Below are positions 1 through 7,368 of a DNA stretch of 64,000 nt, in pieces. The notes beneath the pieces are model-generated. The model was not told the origin of the DNA. It saw only the letters and a program-made list of their open reading frames with translations, and made no database searches. Both the position numbers and the translations under genes were made by a program. Numbering within the stretch: the first letter of the stretch is position 1; every line of letters begins with the position of its first letter. This stretch comes from Pseudomonas sp. LBUM920 (GTDB taxonomy: Bacteria > Pseudomonadota > Gammaproteobacteria > Pseudomonadales > Pseudomonadaceae), in NCBI RefSeq assembly GCF_003852315.1, contig NZ_CP027762.1, positions 1 to 64,000 of the forward strand. Direction: 5' to 3'.

Positions 1-1515
1 GTGGAACTTTGGCAGCAGTGCGTGGAGCTTTTGCGCGAAGAGCTGCCTGCCCAGCAATTCAACACCTGGATCCGTCCGCTACAGGTCGAAGCCGAAGGCG
101 ACGAGTTGCGTGTCTACGCGCCGAATCGTTTTGTTCTCGATTGGGTCAATGAGAAGTACCTGAGCCGCGTTCTCGAATTGCTCGACGAACACGGCAATGG
201 CCTCGCGCCCGTACTCTCCCTATTAATAGGTAGCAAACGTAGCTCTGCCCCGCGTGCCGCGCCGAATGCACCGTTGGCAGCGAGCGCCTCGCAGGCTCAG
301 GCCGCAGCCGCGCCTGTTAATAACTCGCCAGCACCCGTTGCCCAGACGCCTTCGAAATCATCGGCGCAGAAAAACGCGCCTATAAATGAAGAACCGTCCC
401 GCGACAGTTTCGACCCAATGGCCGGCGCCAGCTCGCAGCAAGCACCGGTACGCGCCGAACAGCGCACCGTGCAGGTAGAGGGTGCGCTCAAGCACACCAG
501 CTACCTGAACCGTACGTTTACCTTTGAAAACTTCGTCGAAGGTAAATCCAACCAGTTGGCCCGCGCGGCCGCCTGGCAGGTCGCCGACAACCCCAAGCAT
601 GGTTACAACCCGCTCTTCCTTTATGGTGGCGTCGGCTTGGGTAAAACCCACTTGATGCACGCTGTGGGTAATCACCTATTAAAGAAGAACCCGAATGCCA
701 AGGTTGTGTACCTGCACTCGGAGCGCTTCGTCGCTGATATGGTCAAGGCCTTGCAGCTCAACGCAATCAACGAGTTCAAGCGGTTCTACCGCTCGGTTGA
801 TGCGTTGCTGATCGATGACATTCAATTTTTCGCCCGTAAGGAACGTTCTCAGGAAGAGTTTTTCCACACCTTCAACGCCTTGCTCGAGGGCGGTCAGCAG
901 GTCATCTTGACCAGCGACCGTTACCCGAAGGAAATCGAAGGCCTGGAAGAACGTTTGAAGTCACGCTTCGGCTGGGGCCTGACCGTTGCGGTAGAACCGC
1001 CGGAGCTGGAAACCCGCGTTGCGATCCTGATGAAAAAGGCAGACCAGGCGAAAGTTGATCTGCCACACGATGCAGCTTTCTTCATTGCTCAACGCATTCG
1101 TTCCAACGTGCGTGAGCTCGAAGGCGCGCTCAAGCGGGTCATTGCTCACTCGCACTTCATGGGCCGCGATATCACCATCGAGTTGATCCGCGAATCCCTC
1201 AAAGACTTGCTTGCCCTGCAAGATAAACTGGTGAGTGTGGATAACATCCAGCGCACGGTGGCTGAGTACTACAAAATCAAGATTTCCGACCTGTTGTCCA
1301 AGCGCCGTTCGCGCTCGGTGGCACGTCCACGTCAGGTGGCGATGGCGCTCTCCAAAGAGCTGACCAACCACAGCCTGCCGGAAATCGGTGATGTGTTTGG
1401 CGGTCGCGACCACACCACGGTCTTGCACGCGTGCCGCAAGATCAACGAACTTAAGGAATCCGACGCGGATATTCGCGAGGACTACAAGAACCTGCTGCGA
1501 ACACTGACTACGTGA
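1..1515 (+). CDS. dnaA: Chromosomal replication initiator DnaA
   Basis: DnaA binds DnaA boxes at oriC, oligomerises with ATP and opens the duplex to start replication. The 504-residue protein has all four family domains: an N-terminal DnaB/DiaA-interaction domain (about 1-75), a variable Ala/Pro/Ser-rich linker (about 80-155), an AAA+ ATPase with Walker A GGVGLGKT at 209-216, and a C-terminal helix-turn-helix DNA-binding domain with the signature around DHTTVLHACRKI near residue 467. It starts with GTG on the first base of the window, so its promoter and the rpmH-side origin lie outside. A perfect DnaA box sits inside the gene at 1236-1244 on the minus strand. dnaN follows after 38 bp. Confidence 0.99.
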   Translation: MELWQQCVELLREELPAQQFNTWIRPLQVEAEGDELRVYAPNRFVLDWVNEKYLSRVLELLDEHGNGLAPVLSLLIGSKRSSAPRAAPNAPLAASASQAQAAAAPVNNSPAPVAQTPSKSSAQKNAPINEEPSRDSFDPMAGASSQQAPVRAEQRTVQVEGALKHTSYLNRTFTFENFVEGKSNQLARAAAWQVADNPKHGYNPLFLYGGVGLGKTHLMHAVGNHLLKKNPNAKVVYLHSERFVADMVKALQLNAINEFKRFYRSVDALLIDDIQFFARKERSQEEFFHTFNALLEGGQQVILTSDRYPKEIEGLEERLKSRFGWGLTVAVEPPELETRVAILMKKADQAKVDLPHDAAFFIAQRIRSNVRELEGALKRVIAHSHFMGRDITIELIRESLKDLLALQDKLVSVDNIQRTVAEYYKIKISDLLSKRRSRSVARPRQVAMALSKELTNHSLPEIGDVFGGRDHTTVLHACRKINELKESDADIREDYKNLLRTLTT

Positions 1516-1553
1516 TGACACCAGCGCAGCTTATTAAGGCAAGGGACTAGACC

Positions 1554-2657
1554 ATGCATTTCACCATTCAACGCGAAGCCCTGTTGAAACCCCTGCAACT
1601 GGTCGCAGGCGTCGTCGAGCGCCGACAGACCTTGCCGGTGCTTTCCAACGTATTGCTGGTTGTCGAAGGCCAGCAATTGTCTTTGACCGGTACCGACCTT
1701 GAGGTCGAGCTGGTTGGTCGCGTACAGCTGGAAGAGCCTGCAGAGCCGGGCGAGATCACCGTACCTGCGCGCAAGCTGATGGACATCTGCAAAAGCTTGC
1801 CAAACGAAGCGCTGATCGACATCAAGGTCGATGAGCAGAAGTTGGTGGTCAAGGCTGGCCGCAGTCGCTTTACGCTGTCCACCTTGCCAGCCAATGACTT
1901 CCCGACCGTCGAAGAAGGTCCGGGCTCGCTGACTTGCAGCCTGGAACAAAGCAAACTGCGCCGTTTGATCGAGCGCACCAGCTTCGCCATGGCCCAGCAG
2001 GACGTGCGCTACTACCTCAACGGTATGTTGCTGGAAGTCTCTGAAGGCATCATCCGCGCCGTGGCCACCGACGGTCACCGTCTGGCGATGTGCTCGATGC
2101 GCGCTGATATTGGTCAGCCAGATCGCCACCAAGTTATTGTCCCGCGTAAAGGTATCCTCGAGTTGGCGCGTCTGCTCACCGAGCCGGACGGCAACGTCAG
2201 CATCGTTCTGGGCCAGCACCATATTCGCGCCACTACCAGCGAATTCACCTTCACCTCCAAGTTGGTCGACGGCAAGTTCCCGGATTACGAGCGCGTGCTG
2301 CCTAAAGGTGGCGACAAGCTGGTGATCGGCGATCGTCAGGCCTTGCGCGAAGCGTTCAGCCGTACCGCGATTCTGTCGAACGAAAAGTACCGCGGTATCC
2401 GTCTGCAACTGGCCAACGGTCAGCTGAAAATTCAGGCGAATAACCCCGAACAGGAAGAAGCGGAAGAAGAAGTAGGCGTTGATTACAACGGCGGCTCGCT
2501 GGAGATCGGCTTCAACGTGAGCTATTTGTTGGACGTGCTGGGCGTGATGACCACCGAACAGGTTCGCCTGATTCTGTCCGACTCCAACAGCAGCGCCCTG
2601 GTGCAAGAATCTGATAACGACGACTCGGCTTACGTAGTTATGCCGATGCGCCTGTAA
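1554..2657 (+). CDS. dnaN: DNA polymerase III beta sliding clamp
   Basis: DnaN is the ring-shaped processivity clamp that tethers DNA polymerase III and other DNA enzymes to the template. It has 367 residues, the normal family length, and starts MHFTIQREALLKPLQ. It ends in the YVVMPMRL tail, the conserved C-terminus that forms the partner-binding pocket. The start codon is ATG preceded by a purine-rich AAGGGACTAG stretch. It lies between dnaA and recF, the standard dnaA-dnaN-recF-gyrB order. The dnaA-dnaN gap is too short to hold a classical second origin region. Confidence 0.99.
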   Translation: MHFTIQREALLKPLQLVAGVVERRQTLPVLSNVLLVVEGQQLSLTGTDLEVELVGRVQLEEPAEPGEITVPARKLMDICKSLPNEALIDIKVDEQKLVVKAGRSRFTLSTLPANDFPTVEEGPGSLTCSLEQSKLRRLIERTSFAMAQQDVRYYLNGMLLEVSEGIIRAVATDGHRLAMCSMRADIGQPDRHQVIVPRKGILELARLLTEPDGNVSIVLGQHHIRATTSEFTFTSKLVDGKFPDYERVLPKGGDKLVIGDRQALREAFSRTAILSNEKYRGIRLQLANGQLKIQANNPEQEEAEEEVGVDYNGGSLEIGFNVSYLLDVLGVMTTEQVRLILSDSNSSALVQESDNDDSAYVVMPMRL

Positions 2658-2677
2658 TCATGCTCAGCAGAAGCTAG

Positions 2678-3781
2678 ATGTCCCTTAGTCGCGTCTCGGT
2701 CACCGCGGTGCGCAATCTGCACCCGGTGACCTTCTCCCCCTCCCCCCGCATCAATATCCTCCACGGCGCCAACGGCAGTGGCAAAACCAGCGTGCTGGAA
2801 GCCATTCATTTGCTGGGGCTCGCCCGTTCTTTTCGCAGTGCACGCCTTTTGCCGGTAATTCAATACGAGCAGTTGGCATGCACGGTATTCGGCCAAGTTG
2901 AATTGGCTGAAGGCGGACACAGTAGCCTGGGCATATCCCGTGATCGCGGCGGGGAATTTCAAATTCGCATTGATGGGCAAAATGCGCGCAGCGCGGCGCA
3001 GTTGGCGGAAATCCTGCCTTTGCAGCTGATCAACCCCGACAGCTTCCGCCTGCTGGAAGGTGCACCGAAGATCCGCAGGCAGTTCCTCGATTGGGGAGTG
3101 TTCCACGTGGAACCGCGTTTCATGGCCACTTGGCAGCGCCTGCAGAAGGCCCTGCGGCAGCGGAACTCATGGCTGCGGCATGGTACACTTGACGCCGCTT
3201 CGCAAGCAGCCTGGGACCGGGAACTGTGCCTGGCCAGCGACGAAATAGATGAATACCGCCGCGCCTATATCAAAGCCTTGAAACCAGTCTTTGAGCAGAC
3301 CTTGAGTGAGTTGTTGGATCTCGAAGGACTGACGCTGAGCTACTACCGTGGTTGGGATAAAGAACGTGAGCTGAGCGCAGTGCTCGCCACATCCTTGCAA
3401 CGGGACCAGCAAATTGGCCATACCCAGGCAGGCCCCCAACGGGCTGATCTGCGCCTTAGATTAGGCGCACATAATGCCGCGGATATCTTGTCCCGCGGTC
3501 AGCAGAAGTTGGTGGTGTGCGCACTGCGTATCGCCCAGGGGCATTTGGTCAGCCAAGCCCGACGCGGTCAGTGTATTTATCTGGTGGATGACTTGCCGTC
3601 CGAACTCGACGAGCAACACCGCCGCGCGTTATGCCGCTTGTTGGAAGACTTACGCTGCCAGGTATTTATTACCTGTGTAGACCACGAATTATTGAGGGAA
3701 GGCTGGCAGACGGAAACGCCAGTCGCTTTGTTCCACGTGGAACAGGGCCGTATCACCCAGACCCACGACCATCGGGAGTGA
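2678..3781 (+). CDS. recF: DNA recombination and repair protein RecF
   Basis: RecF is an SMC-like ATPase that with RecO and RecR loads RecA onto gapped DNA at stalled forks. The 367-residue protein has Walker A GANGSGKTS at about 30-38. The C-terminal ABC signature region contains the sequence LSRGQQKLVV, followed by a Walker B-type LVDDLPSEL. The gene lies 20 bp after dnaN and ends 4 bp before gyrB, so it is probably co-transcribed with both. Two near-perfect or perfect parS palindromes lie inside the coding sequence (3099-3114 and 3729-3744), so this sequence also serves chromosome segregation. Confidence 0.98.
   Translation: MSLSRVSVTAVRNLHPVTFSPSPRINILHGANGSGKTSVLEAIHLLGLARSFRSARLLPVIQYEQLACTVFGQVELAEGGHSSLGISRDRGGEFQIRIDGQNARSAAQLAEILPLQLINPDSFRLLEGAPKIRRQFLDWGVFHVEPRFMATWQRLQKALRQRNSWLRHGTLDAASQAAWDRELCLASDEIDEYRRAYIKALKPVFEQTLSELLDLEGLTLSYYRGWDKERELSAVLATSLQRDQQIGHTQAGPQRADLRLRLGAHNAADILSRGQQKLVVCALRIAQGHLVSQARRGQCIYLVDDLPSELDEQHRRALCRLLEDLRCQVFITCVDHELLREGWQTETPVALFHVEQGRITQTHDHRE
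3099..3114. other. parS-like ParB-binding site 1, in recF
   Basis: The sequence TGTTCCACGTGGAACC differs at one end base from the 16-bp parS palindrome TGTTCCACGTGGAACA used by ParB in Pseudomonas and most bacteria. Its position within 4 kb of dnaA fits the origin-proximal parS cluster known in the genus. Binding is inferred, not shown. Confidence 0.8.
3729..3744. other. parS site 2, perfect palindrome, 3' end of recF
   Basis: The sequence TGTTCCACGTGGAACA matches the consensus parS site at all 16 positions. It overlaps codons near the end of recF, encoding the residues LFHVEQ. It is probably a ParB nucleation site for origin segregation. Confidence 0.92.
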
Positions 3782-3785
3782 AGGC

Positions 3786-6203
3786 ATGAGCGAAGAAAAC
3801 ACGTACGACTCGACCAGCATTAAAGTGCTGAAAGGTTTGGATGCCGTACGCAAACGTCCCGGTATGTACATTGGCGACACCGATGATGGTAGCGGTTTGC
3901 ACCACATGGTCTTCGAGGTGGTCGACAACTCCATCGACGAAGCGTTGGCCGGTCACTGCGACGACATCAGCATCATCATCCACCCGGATGAGTCCATCAC
4001 CGTGCGCGACAATGGTCGCGGCATTCCGGTAGACGTGCACAAAGAAGAAGGCGTTTCGGCGGCAGAGGTCATCATGACCGTGCTCCACGCCGGCGGTAAG
4101 TTCGACGACAACTCCTATAAAGTTTCCGGCGGTTTGCACGGTGTAGGTGTGTCGGTAGTGAACGCTTTGTCTGAAGAGCTGATTCTGACCGTTCGCCGTA
4201 GCGGCAAGATCTGGGAACAGACTTACGTGCACGGCGTGCCACAAGAGCCGATGAAAATCGTCGGTGACAGCGAATCCACCGGTACGCAGATCCACTTCAA
4301 ACCATCGGCTGAAACCTTCAAGAATATCCACTTCAGCTGGGACATCCTGGCCAAGCGTATTCGTGAACTGTCCTTCCTCAACTCCGGTGTAGGCATCGTT
4401 CTCAAGGATGAGCGCAGCGGCAAGGAAGAGCTGTTCAAGTACGAAGGCGGCCTGCGCGCATTTGTTGAATACCTGAACACCAACAAGACTGCGGTCAACC
4501 AGGTGTTCCACTTCAATATCCAGCGTGAAGATGGTATCGGTGTAGAAATCGCCCTGCAGTGGAACGACAGCTTCAACGAGAACCTGTTGTGCTTCACCAA
4601 CAACATTCCTCAGCGCGATGGCGGTACTCACTTGGTGGGTTTCCGTTCCGCGTTGACGCGTAACCTGAACACTTACATCGAAGCCGAAGGCTTGGCCAAG
4701 AAGCACAAGGTCGCCACCACCGGTGACGACGCACGTGAAGGCCTGACCGCGATTATCTCGGTAAAAGTGCCAGATCCTAAGTTCAGCTCCCAGACCAAAG
4801 ACAAGCTGGTGTCTTCCGAAGTGAAGACCGCTGTGGAACAGGAGATGGGCAAATACTTCTCCGACTTCCTGCTGGAGAACCCGAACGAAGCCAAGCTGGT
4901 TGTCGGCAAAATGATCGACGCTGCACGTGCCCGTGAAGCCGCGCGTAAAGCCCGTGAGATGACCCGTCGTAAAGGCGCGCTGGATATCGCCGGCCTGCCG
5001 GGCAAACTGGCTGACTGCCAGGAGAAGGACCCTGCCCTCTCCGAACTGTACCTGGTGGAAGGTGACTCTGCTGGCGGTTCCGCCAAACAAGGTCGTAACC
5101 GTCGCACTCAGGCGATCCTGCCGTTGAAGGGTAAGATCCTCAACGTTGAGAAAGCCCGCTTCGACAAGATGATTTCCTCTCAGGAAGTCGGCACGTTGAT
5201 CACAGCCCTGGGCTGCGGTATCGGCCGTGACGAGTACAACATCGACAAGTTGCGCTACCACAACATCATCATCATGACCGATGCTGACGTCGACGGTTCG
5301 CACATCCGTACCCTGCTGCTGACCTTCTTCTTCCGTCAGTTGCCTGAGCTGATCGAGCGTGGCTATATCTACATCGCTCAGCCGCCGTTGTACAAAGTGA
5401 AAAAAGGCAAGCAAGAGCAATACATCAAAGACGACGACGCCATGGAAGAGTACATGACGCAGTCGGCCCTGGAAGATGCCAGCCTGCACTTGAACGACGA
5501 AGCCCCGGGTATCTCTGGTGAGGCGCTGGAGCGTCTGGTTAACGATTTCCGCATGGTGATGAAGACCCTTAAGCGTCTGTCGCGTCTGTACCCTCAGGAG
5601 CTGACCGAGCACTTCATCTACCTGCCGGCCGTCAGCCTGGAGCAGTTGGGCGATCACGCGGCGATGCAGGATTGGCTGGCCCAGTACGAAGTGCGCCTGC
5701 GTACCGTTGAGAAGTCTGGCCTGGTGTACAAAGCCAGCCTGCGTGAAGACCGTGAGCGTAATGTGTGGCTGCCAGAGGTCGAACTGATCTCCCACGGCCT
5801 GTCGAACTACGTCACCTTCAACCGCGACTTCTTCGGCAGTAACGACTACAAAACCGTCGTTACGCTGGGCGCGCAATTGAGCACCTTGCTGGACGATGGT
5901 GCTTACATTCAACGTGGCGAACGCAAGAAGCAGGTCAAGGAATTCAAAGAAGCCCTTGATTGGCTGATGGCAGAAAGCACGAAGCGTCACACTATTCAGC
6001 GATACAAAGGTCTGGGCGAAATGAACCCTGATCAGCTGTGGGAAACCACCATGGACCCAGCTCAGCGTCGCATGTTGCGCGTGACCATCGAAGACGCCAT
6101 TGGCGCAGACCAGATCTTCAACACCCTGATGGGTGATGCGGTCGAACCTCGCCGTGACTTCATCGAAAGCAACGCCCTGGCAGTGTCCAACCTGGACTTC
6201 TGA
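3786..6203 (+). CDS. gyrB: DNA gyrase subunit B
   Basis: GyrB is the ATPase subunit of DNA gyrase, which introduces negative supercoils and with GyrA forms an A2B2 enzyme. The 805-residue length is typical of Gammaproteobacteria. The N-terminal GHKL ATPase domain carries the VVDNSIDEALAGHCD, DNGRGIPVD and GGLHGVGVSVVNAL motifs. The TOPRIM domain includes EGDSAGGSAKQGRNR and the acidic DADVDGSHI metal-binding motif. The C-terminus contains the QRYKGLGEMNP signature. The start lies 4 bp after the recF stop with GGGAG as ribosome-binding site. A strong terminator follows. Confidence 0.99.
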   Translation: MSEENTYDSTSIKVLKGLDAVRKRPGMYIGDTDDGSGLHHMVFEVVDNSIDEALAGHCDDISIIIHPDESITVRDNGRGIPVDVHKEEGVSAAEVIMTVLHAGGKFDDNSYKVSGGLHGVGVSVVNALSEELILTVRRSGKIWEQTYVHGVPQEPMKIVGDSESTGTQIHFKPSAETFKNIHFSWDILAKRIRELSFLNSGVGIVLKDERSGKEELFKYEGGLRAFVEYLNTNKTAVNQVFHFNIQREDGIGVEIALQWNDSFNENLLCFTNNIPQRDGGTHLVGFRSALTRNLNTYIEAEGLAKKHKVATTGDDAREGLTAIISVKVPDPKFSSQTKDKLVSSEVKTAVEQEMGKYFSDFLLENPNEAKLVVGKMIDAARAREAARKAREMTRRKGALDIAGLPGKLADCQEKDPALSELYLVEGDSAGGSAKQGRNRRTQAILPLKGKILNVEKARFDKMISSQEVGTLITALGCGIGRDEYNIDKLRYHNIIIMTDADVDGSHIRTLLLTFFFRQLPELIERGYIYIAQPPLYKVKKGKQEQYIKDDDAMEEYMTQSALEDASLHLNDEAPGISGEALERLVNDFRMVMKTLKRLSRLYPQELTEHFIYLPAVSLEQLGDHAAMQDWLAQYEVRLRTVEKSGLVYKASLREDRERNVWLPEVELISHGLSNYVTFNRDFFGSNDYKTVVTLGAQLSTLLDDGAYIQRGERKKQVKEFKEALDWLMAESTKRHTIQRYKGLGEMNPDQLWETTMDPAQRRMLRVTIEDAIGADQIFNTLMGDAVEPRRDFIESNALAVSNLDF

Positions 6204-6223
6204 TCAGATCAGCCTGCTAAAAC

Positions 6224-6256
6224 AAAAAGGCCAACGCTCAGCGTTGGCCTTTTTTA
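6224..6256 (+). terminator. Rho-independent terminator after gyrB
   Basis: A 14-bp perfect stem (6224-6237 with 6241-6254) has a 3-nt loop and ends in a T run. It begins 20 bp after the gyrB stop and should end the dnaA-gyrB transcripts. The A run at its left end means it may also work from the other side against the convergent response regulator gene. Confidence 0.92.
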
Positions 6257-6283
6257 TTGGGTCGGAATAAGCCGTTTTTGCAA

Positions 6284-6299
6284 TGCTCCACGTGGAACA
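6284..6299. other. parS-like site 3, gyrB / response regulator intergenic
   Basis: TGCTCCACGTGGAACA matches the parS consensus at 15 of 16 positions (C instead of T at position 3). It is the only one of the three sites outside coding sequence, in the short gap between the gyrB terminator and the convergent response regulator stop. Confidence 0.82.
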
Positions 6300-6305
6300 T
6301 CAAGC

Positions 6306-7031
6306 TTATTGGTTCGAGTTTACTGCCGCCACACTCTCCAACCGATAACCGTATCCGTAGATGGTCAACAGTTGCCAGCCACGGTCGGCGGTCAGTCCCA
6401 GCTTGTTGCGCAGGCGATAGATATGAGTGTCCAGCGGCCGCGAAGAGACCATCTCCTCATGGGACCAGAACCTTTCATACAGGTATTCACGAGACAACGG
6501 ACGCGCCAGATTGGCGAACAAGCAACTGGCCAAGCGGTATTCACGCTCAGTCAGGTTGATAGGTTTGCCCGCACGAGTGACGGTCAGTTCAGCATCGTCG
6601 AAGGTCAGATCGTTGAAGCTCTGCACTTCATGGGCGGTTGCTTTTTGCAGACCATGGCGACGCAGAACGGCTGTGATCCGGGCTTTCAGTTCATTGGGCC
6701 GGAAAGGTTTACTGACGTAATCATCCGCCCCACTGTTCAGCGCAGTGACGATATCGCTCTCGGCGTCCCGACTGGTGAGCATGATCACGGCGGGCGGTGA
6801 TTCCATGTGCTCGCGGGTCCAGCGCAGCAACGCGATACCTGTGATGTCGGGCAGTTGCCAGTCGAGTATCAGCAAGTCAAAGGTCTCCCGGCGCAGCTGG
6901 CGCAGCAGGTCTTCACCACGCTCGAAGCAATGCACGGACCACGGCTGTTCCGCGGTGCTGGGAATCTGTCGCAGTGTCTGCTCAACCCGGCGCAACTCAG
7001 CGGGCTCGTCATCCAGTATTGCGACACGCAT
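6306..7031 (-). CDS. OmpR-family response regulator
   Basis: A two-component response regulator of 241 residues. The receiver domain (about 1-120) has the acidic pair D7/D8, the phospho-acceptor D57 in LLILDWQLPD, and a C-terminal KPFRPNEL lysine motif. An OmpR/PhoB winged-helix DNA-binding domain follows (about 140-232), with LTEREYRLASCLF and the DTHIYRLRNKLG recognition region. I chose the ATG at 7031 because MRVAILDDE is the natural receiver start; an in-frame upstream start at 7064 adds a non-homologous tail. It is divergent from the CHASE2 kinase at 7368, its likely partner. The target genes are unknown. A perfect 8-bp inverted repeat 46 bp upstream could be an autoregulatory operator. 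Confidence 0.93.
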   Translation of the reverse strand: MRVAILDDEPAELRRVEQTLRQIPSTAEQPWSVHCFERGEDLLRQLRRETFDLLILDWQLPDITGIALLRWTREHMESPPAVIMLTSRDAESDIVTALNSGADDYVSKPFRPNELKARITAVLRRHGLQKATAHEVQSFNDLTFDDAELTVTRAGKPINLTEREYRLASCLFANLARPLSREYLYERFWSHEEMVSSRPLDTHIYRLRNKLGLTADRGWQLLTIYGYGYRLESVAAVNSNQ

Positions 7032-7076
7032 GGGTGGGTCCCTTCTACTAAAAAAACGGCGCAAATGCCGGCCATC

Positions 7077-7102
7077 GAATCTGAATAATTGTGGTCAGAT
7101 TC
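7077..7102. repeat. 8-bp perfect inverted repeat, candidate operator
   Basis: GAATCTGA and TCAGATTC are separated by 10 bp, giving about 18 bp between half-site centres. It lies 46 bp upstream of the response regulator start. The geometry fits binding of a dimeric regulator, but no binding is shown and a transcript hairpin is the alternative. Confidence 0.45.
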
Positions 7103-7215
7103 AGCGGACCATGAATCTATCGATACGCTGATATCAAAGAGCCTTTAATCCGTTGGAAGACCTCGATACCTTGGAGGAAAGATACCCACTCCTGCCCGTA
7201 AGGAAAAGGTTCAGC

Positions 7216-7368
7216 ATGAAGCGCTCAGGAAAGTCTCACAGTGAGACCGATATGAGCTTCACTGGGTTCAGTACACCGCTCATATCGAACAGGGAGAAGC
7301 CGGGGCATATGGCGCGTTCAACTATCCACTCTCGACACCTCTACACGCCCGCGACGGTGGCCCGGTGA
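7216..7368 (+). CDS. Putative 50-residue leader peptide coupled to the kinase gene
   Basis: A small open frame starts with ATG six bases after an AAAAGG ribosome-binding site and encodes 50 residues rich in Ser, Thr, Arg and His. I recognise no family and no membrane segment. Its TGA stop shares its last base with the ATG of the kinase gene (TGATG), the classic arrangement for translational coupling, and the kinase start has only a weak ribosome-binding site of its own. Two inverted repeats (7233-7287) lie inside it, so ribosomes reading this frame would unfold them. It could equally be a chance frame in an untranslated leader. Confidence 0.3.
   Translation: MKRSGKSHSETDMSFTGFSTPLISNREKPGHMARSTIHSRHLYTPATVAR
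7233..7287 (+). repeat. Two abutting inverted repeats in the kinase leader
   Basis: GTCTCAC-A-GTGAGAC (7233-7247) is immediately followed by CGATATGAGC (7248-7257), whose perfect 10-bp reverse complement GCTCATATCG lies at 7278-7287. As RNA these form a short hairpin and a larger 20-nt-loop hairpin about 80 nt before the kinase start. They may regulate translation or be protein-binding sites. Confidence 0.5.

Larger units (their letters stand above)
7032..7367. promoter_or_regulatory. Structured 336-nt divergent intergenic region between regulator and kinase genes
   Basis: This gap separates the two-component regulator and kinase genes. It contains three perfect inverted repeats, at 7077-7102, 7233-7247 and 7248-7287, and a small open frame (7216-7368) with a ribosome-binding site. 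I cannot place promoters with confidence. The unusual density of dyad symmetry suggests operator sites, an RNA-based control of the kinase, or both. Confidence 0.5.

Noticed and set aside
3753..5990. 745-codon open frame antisense to gyrB
   Set aside because: Exactly opposite gyrB, with no ribosome-binding site or recognisable domain; long antisense frames are expected in high-GC genes with strong codon bias.
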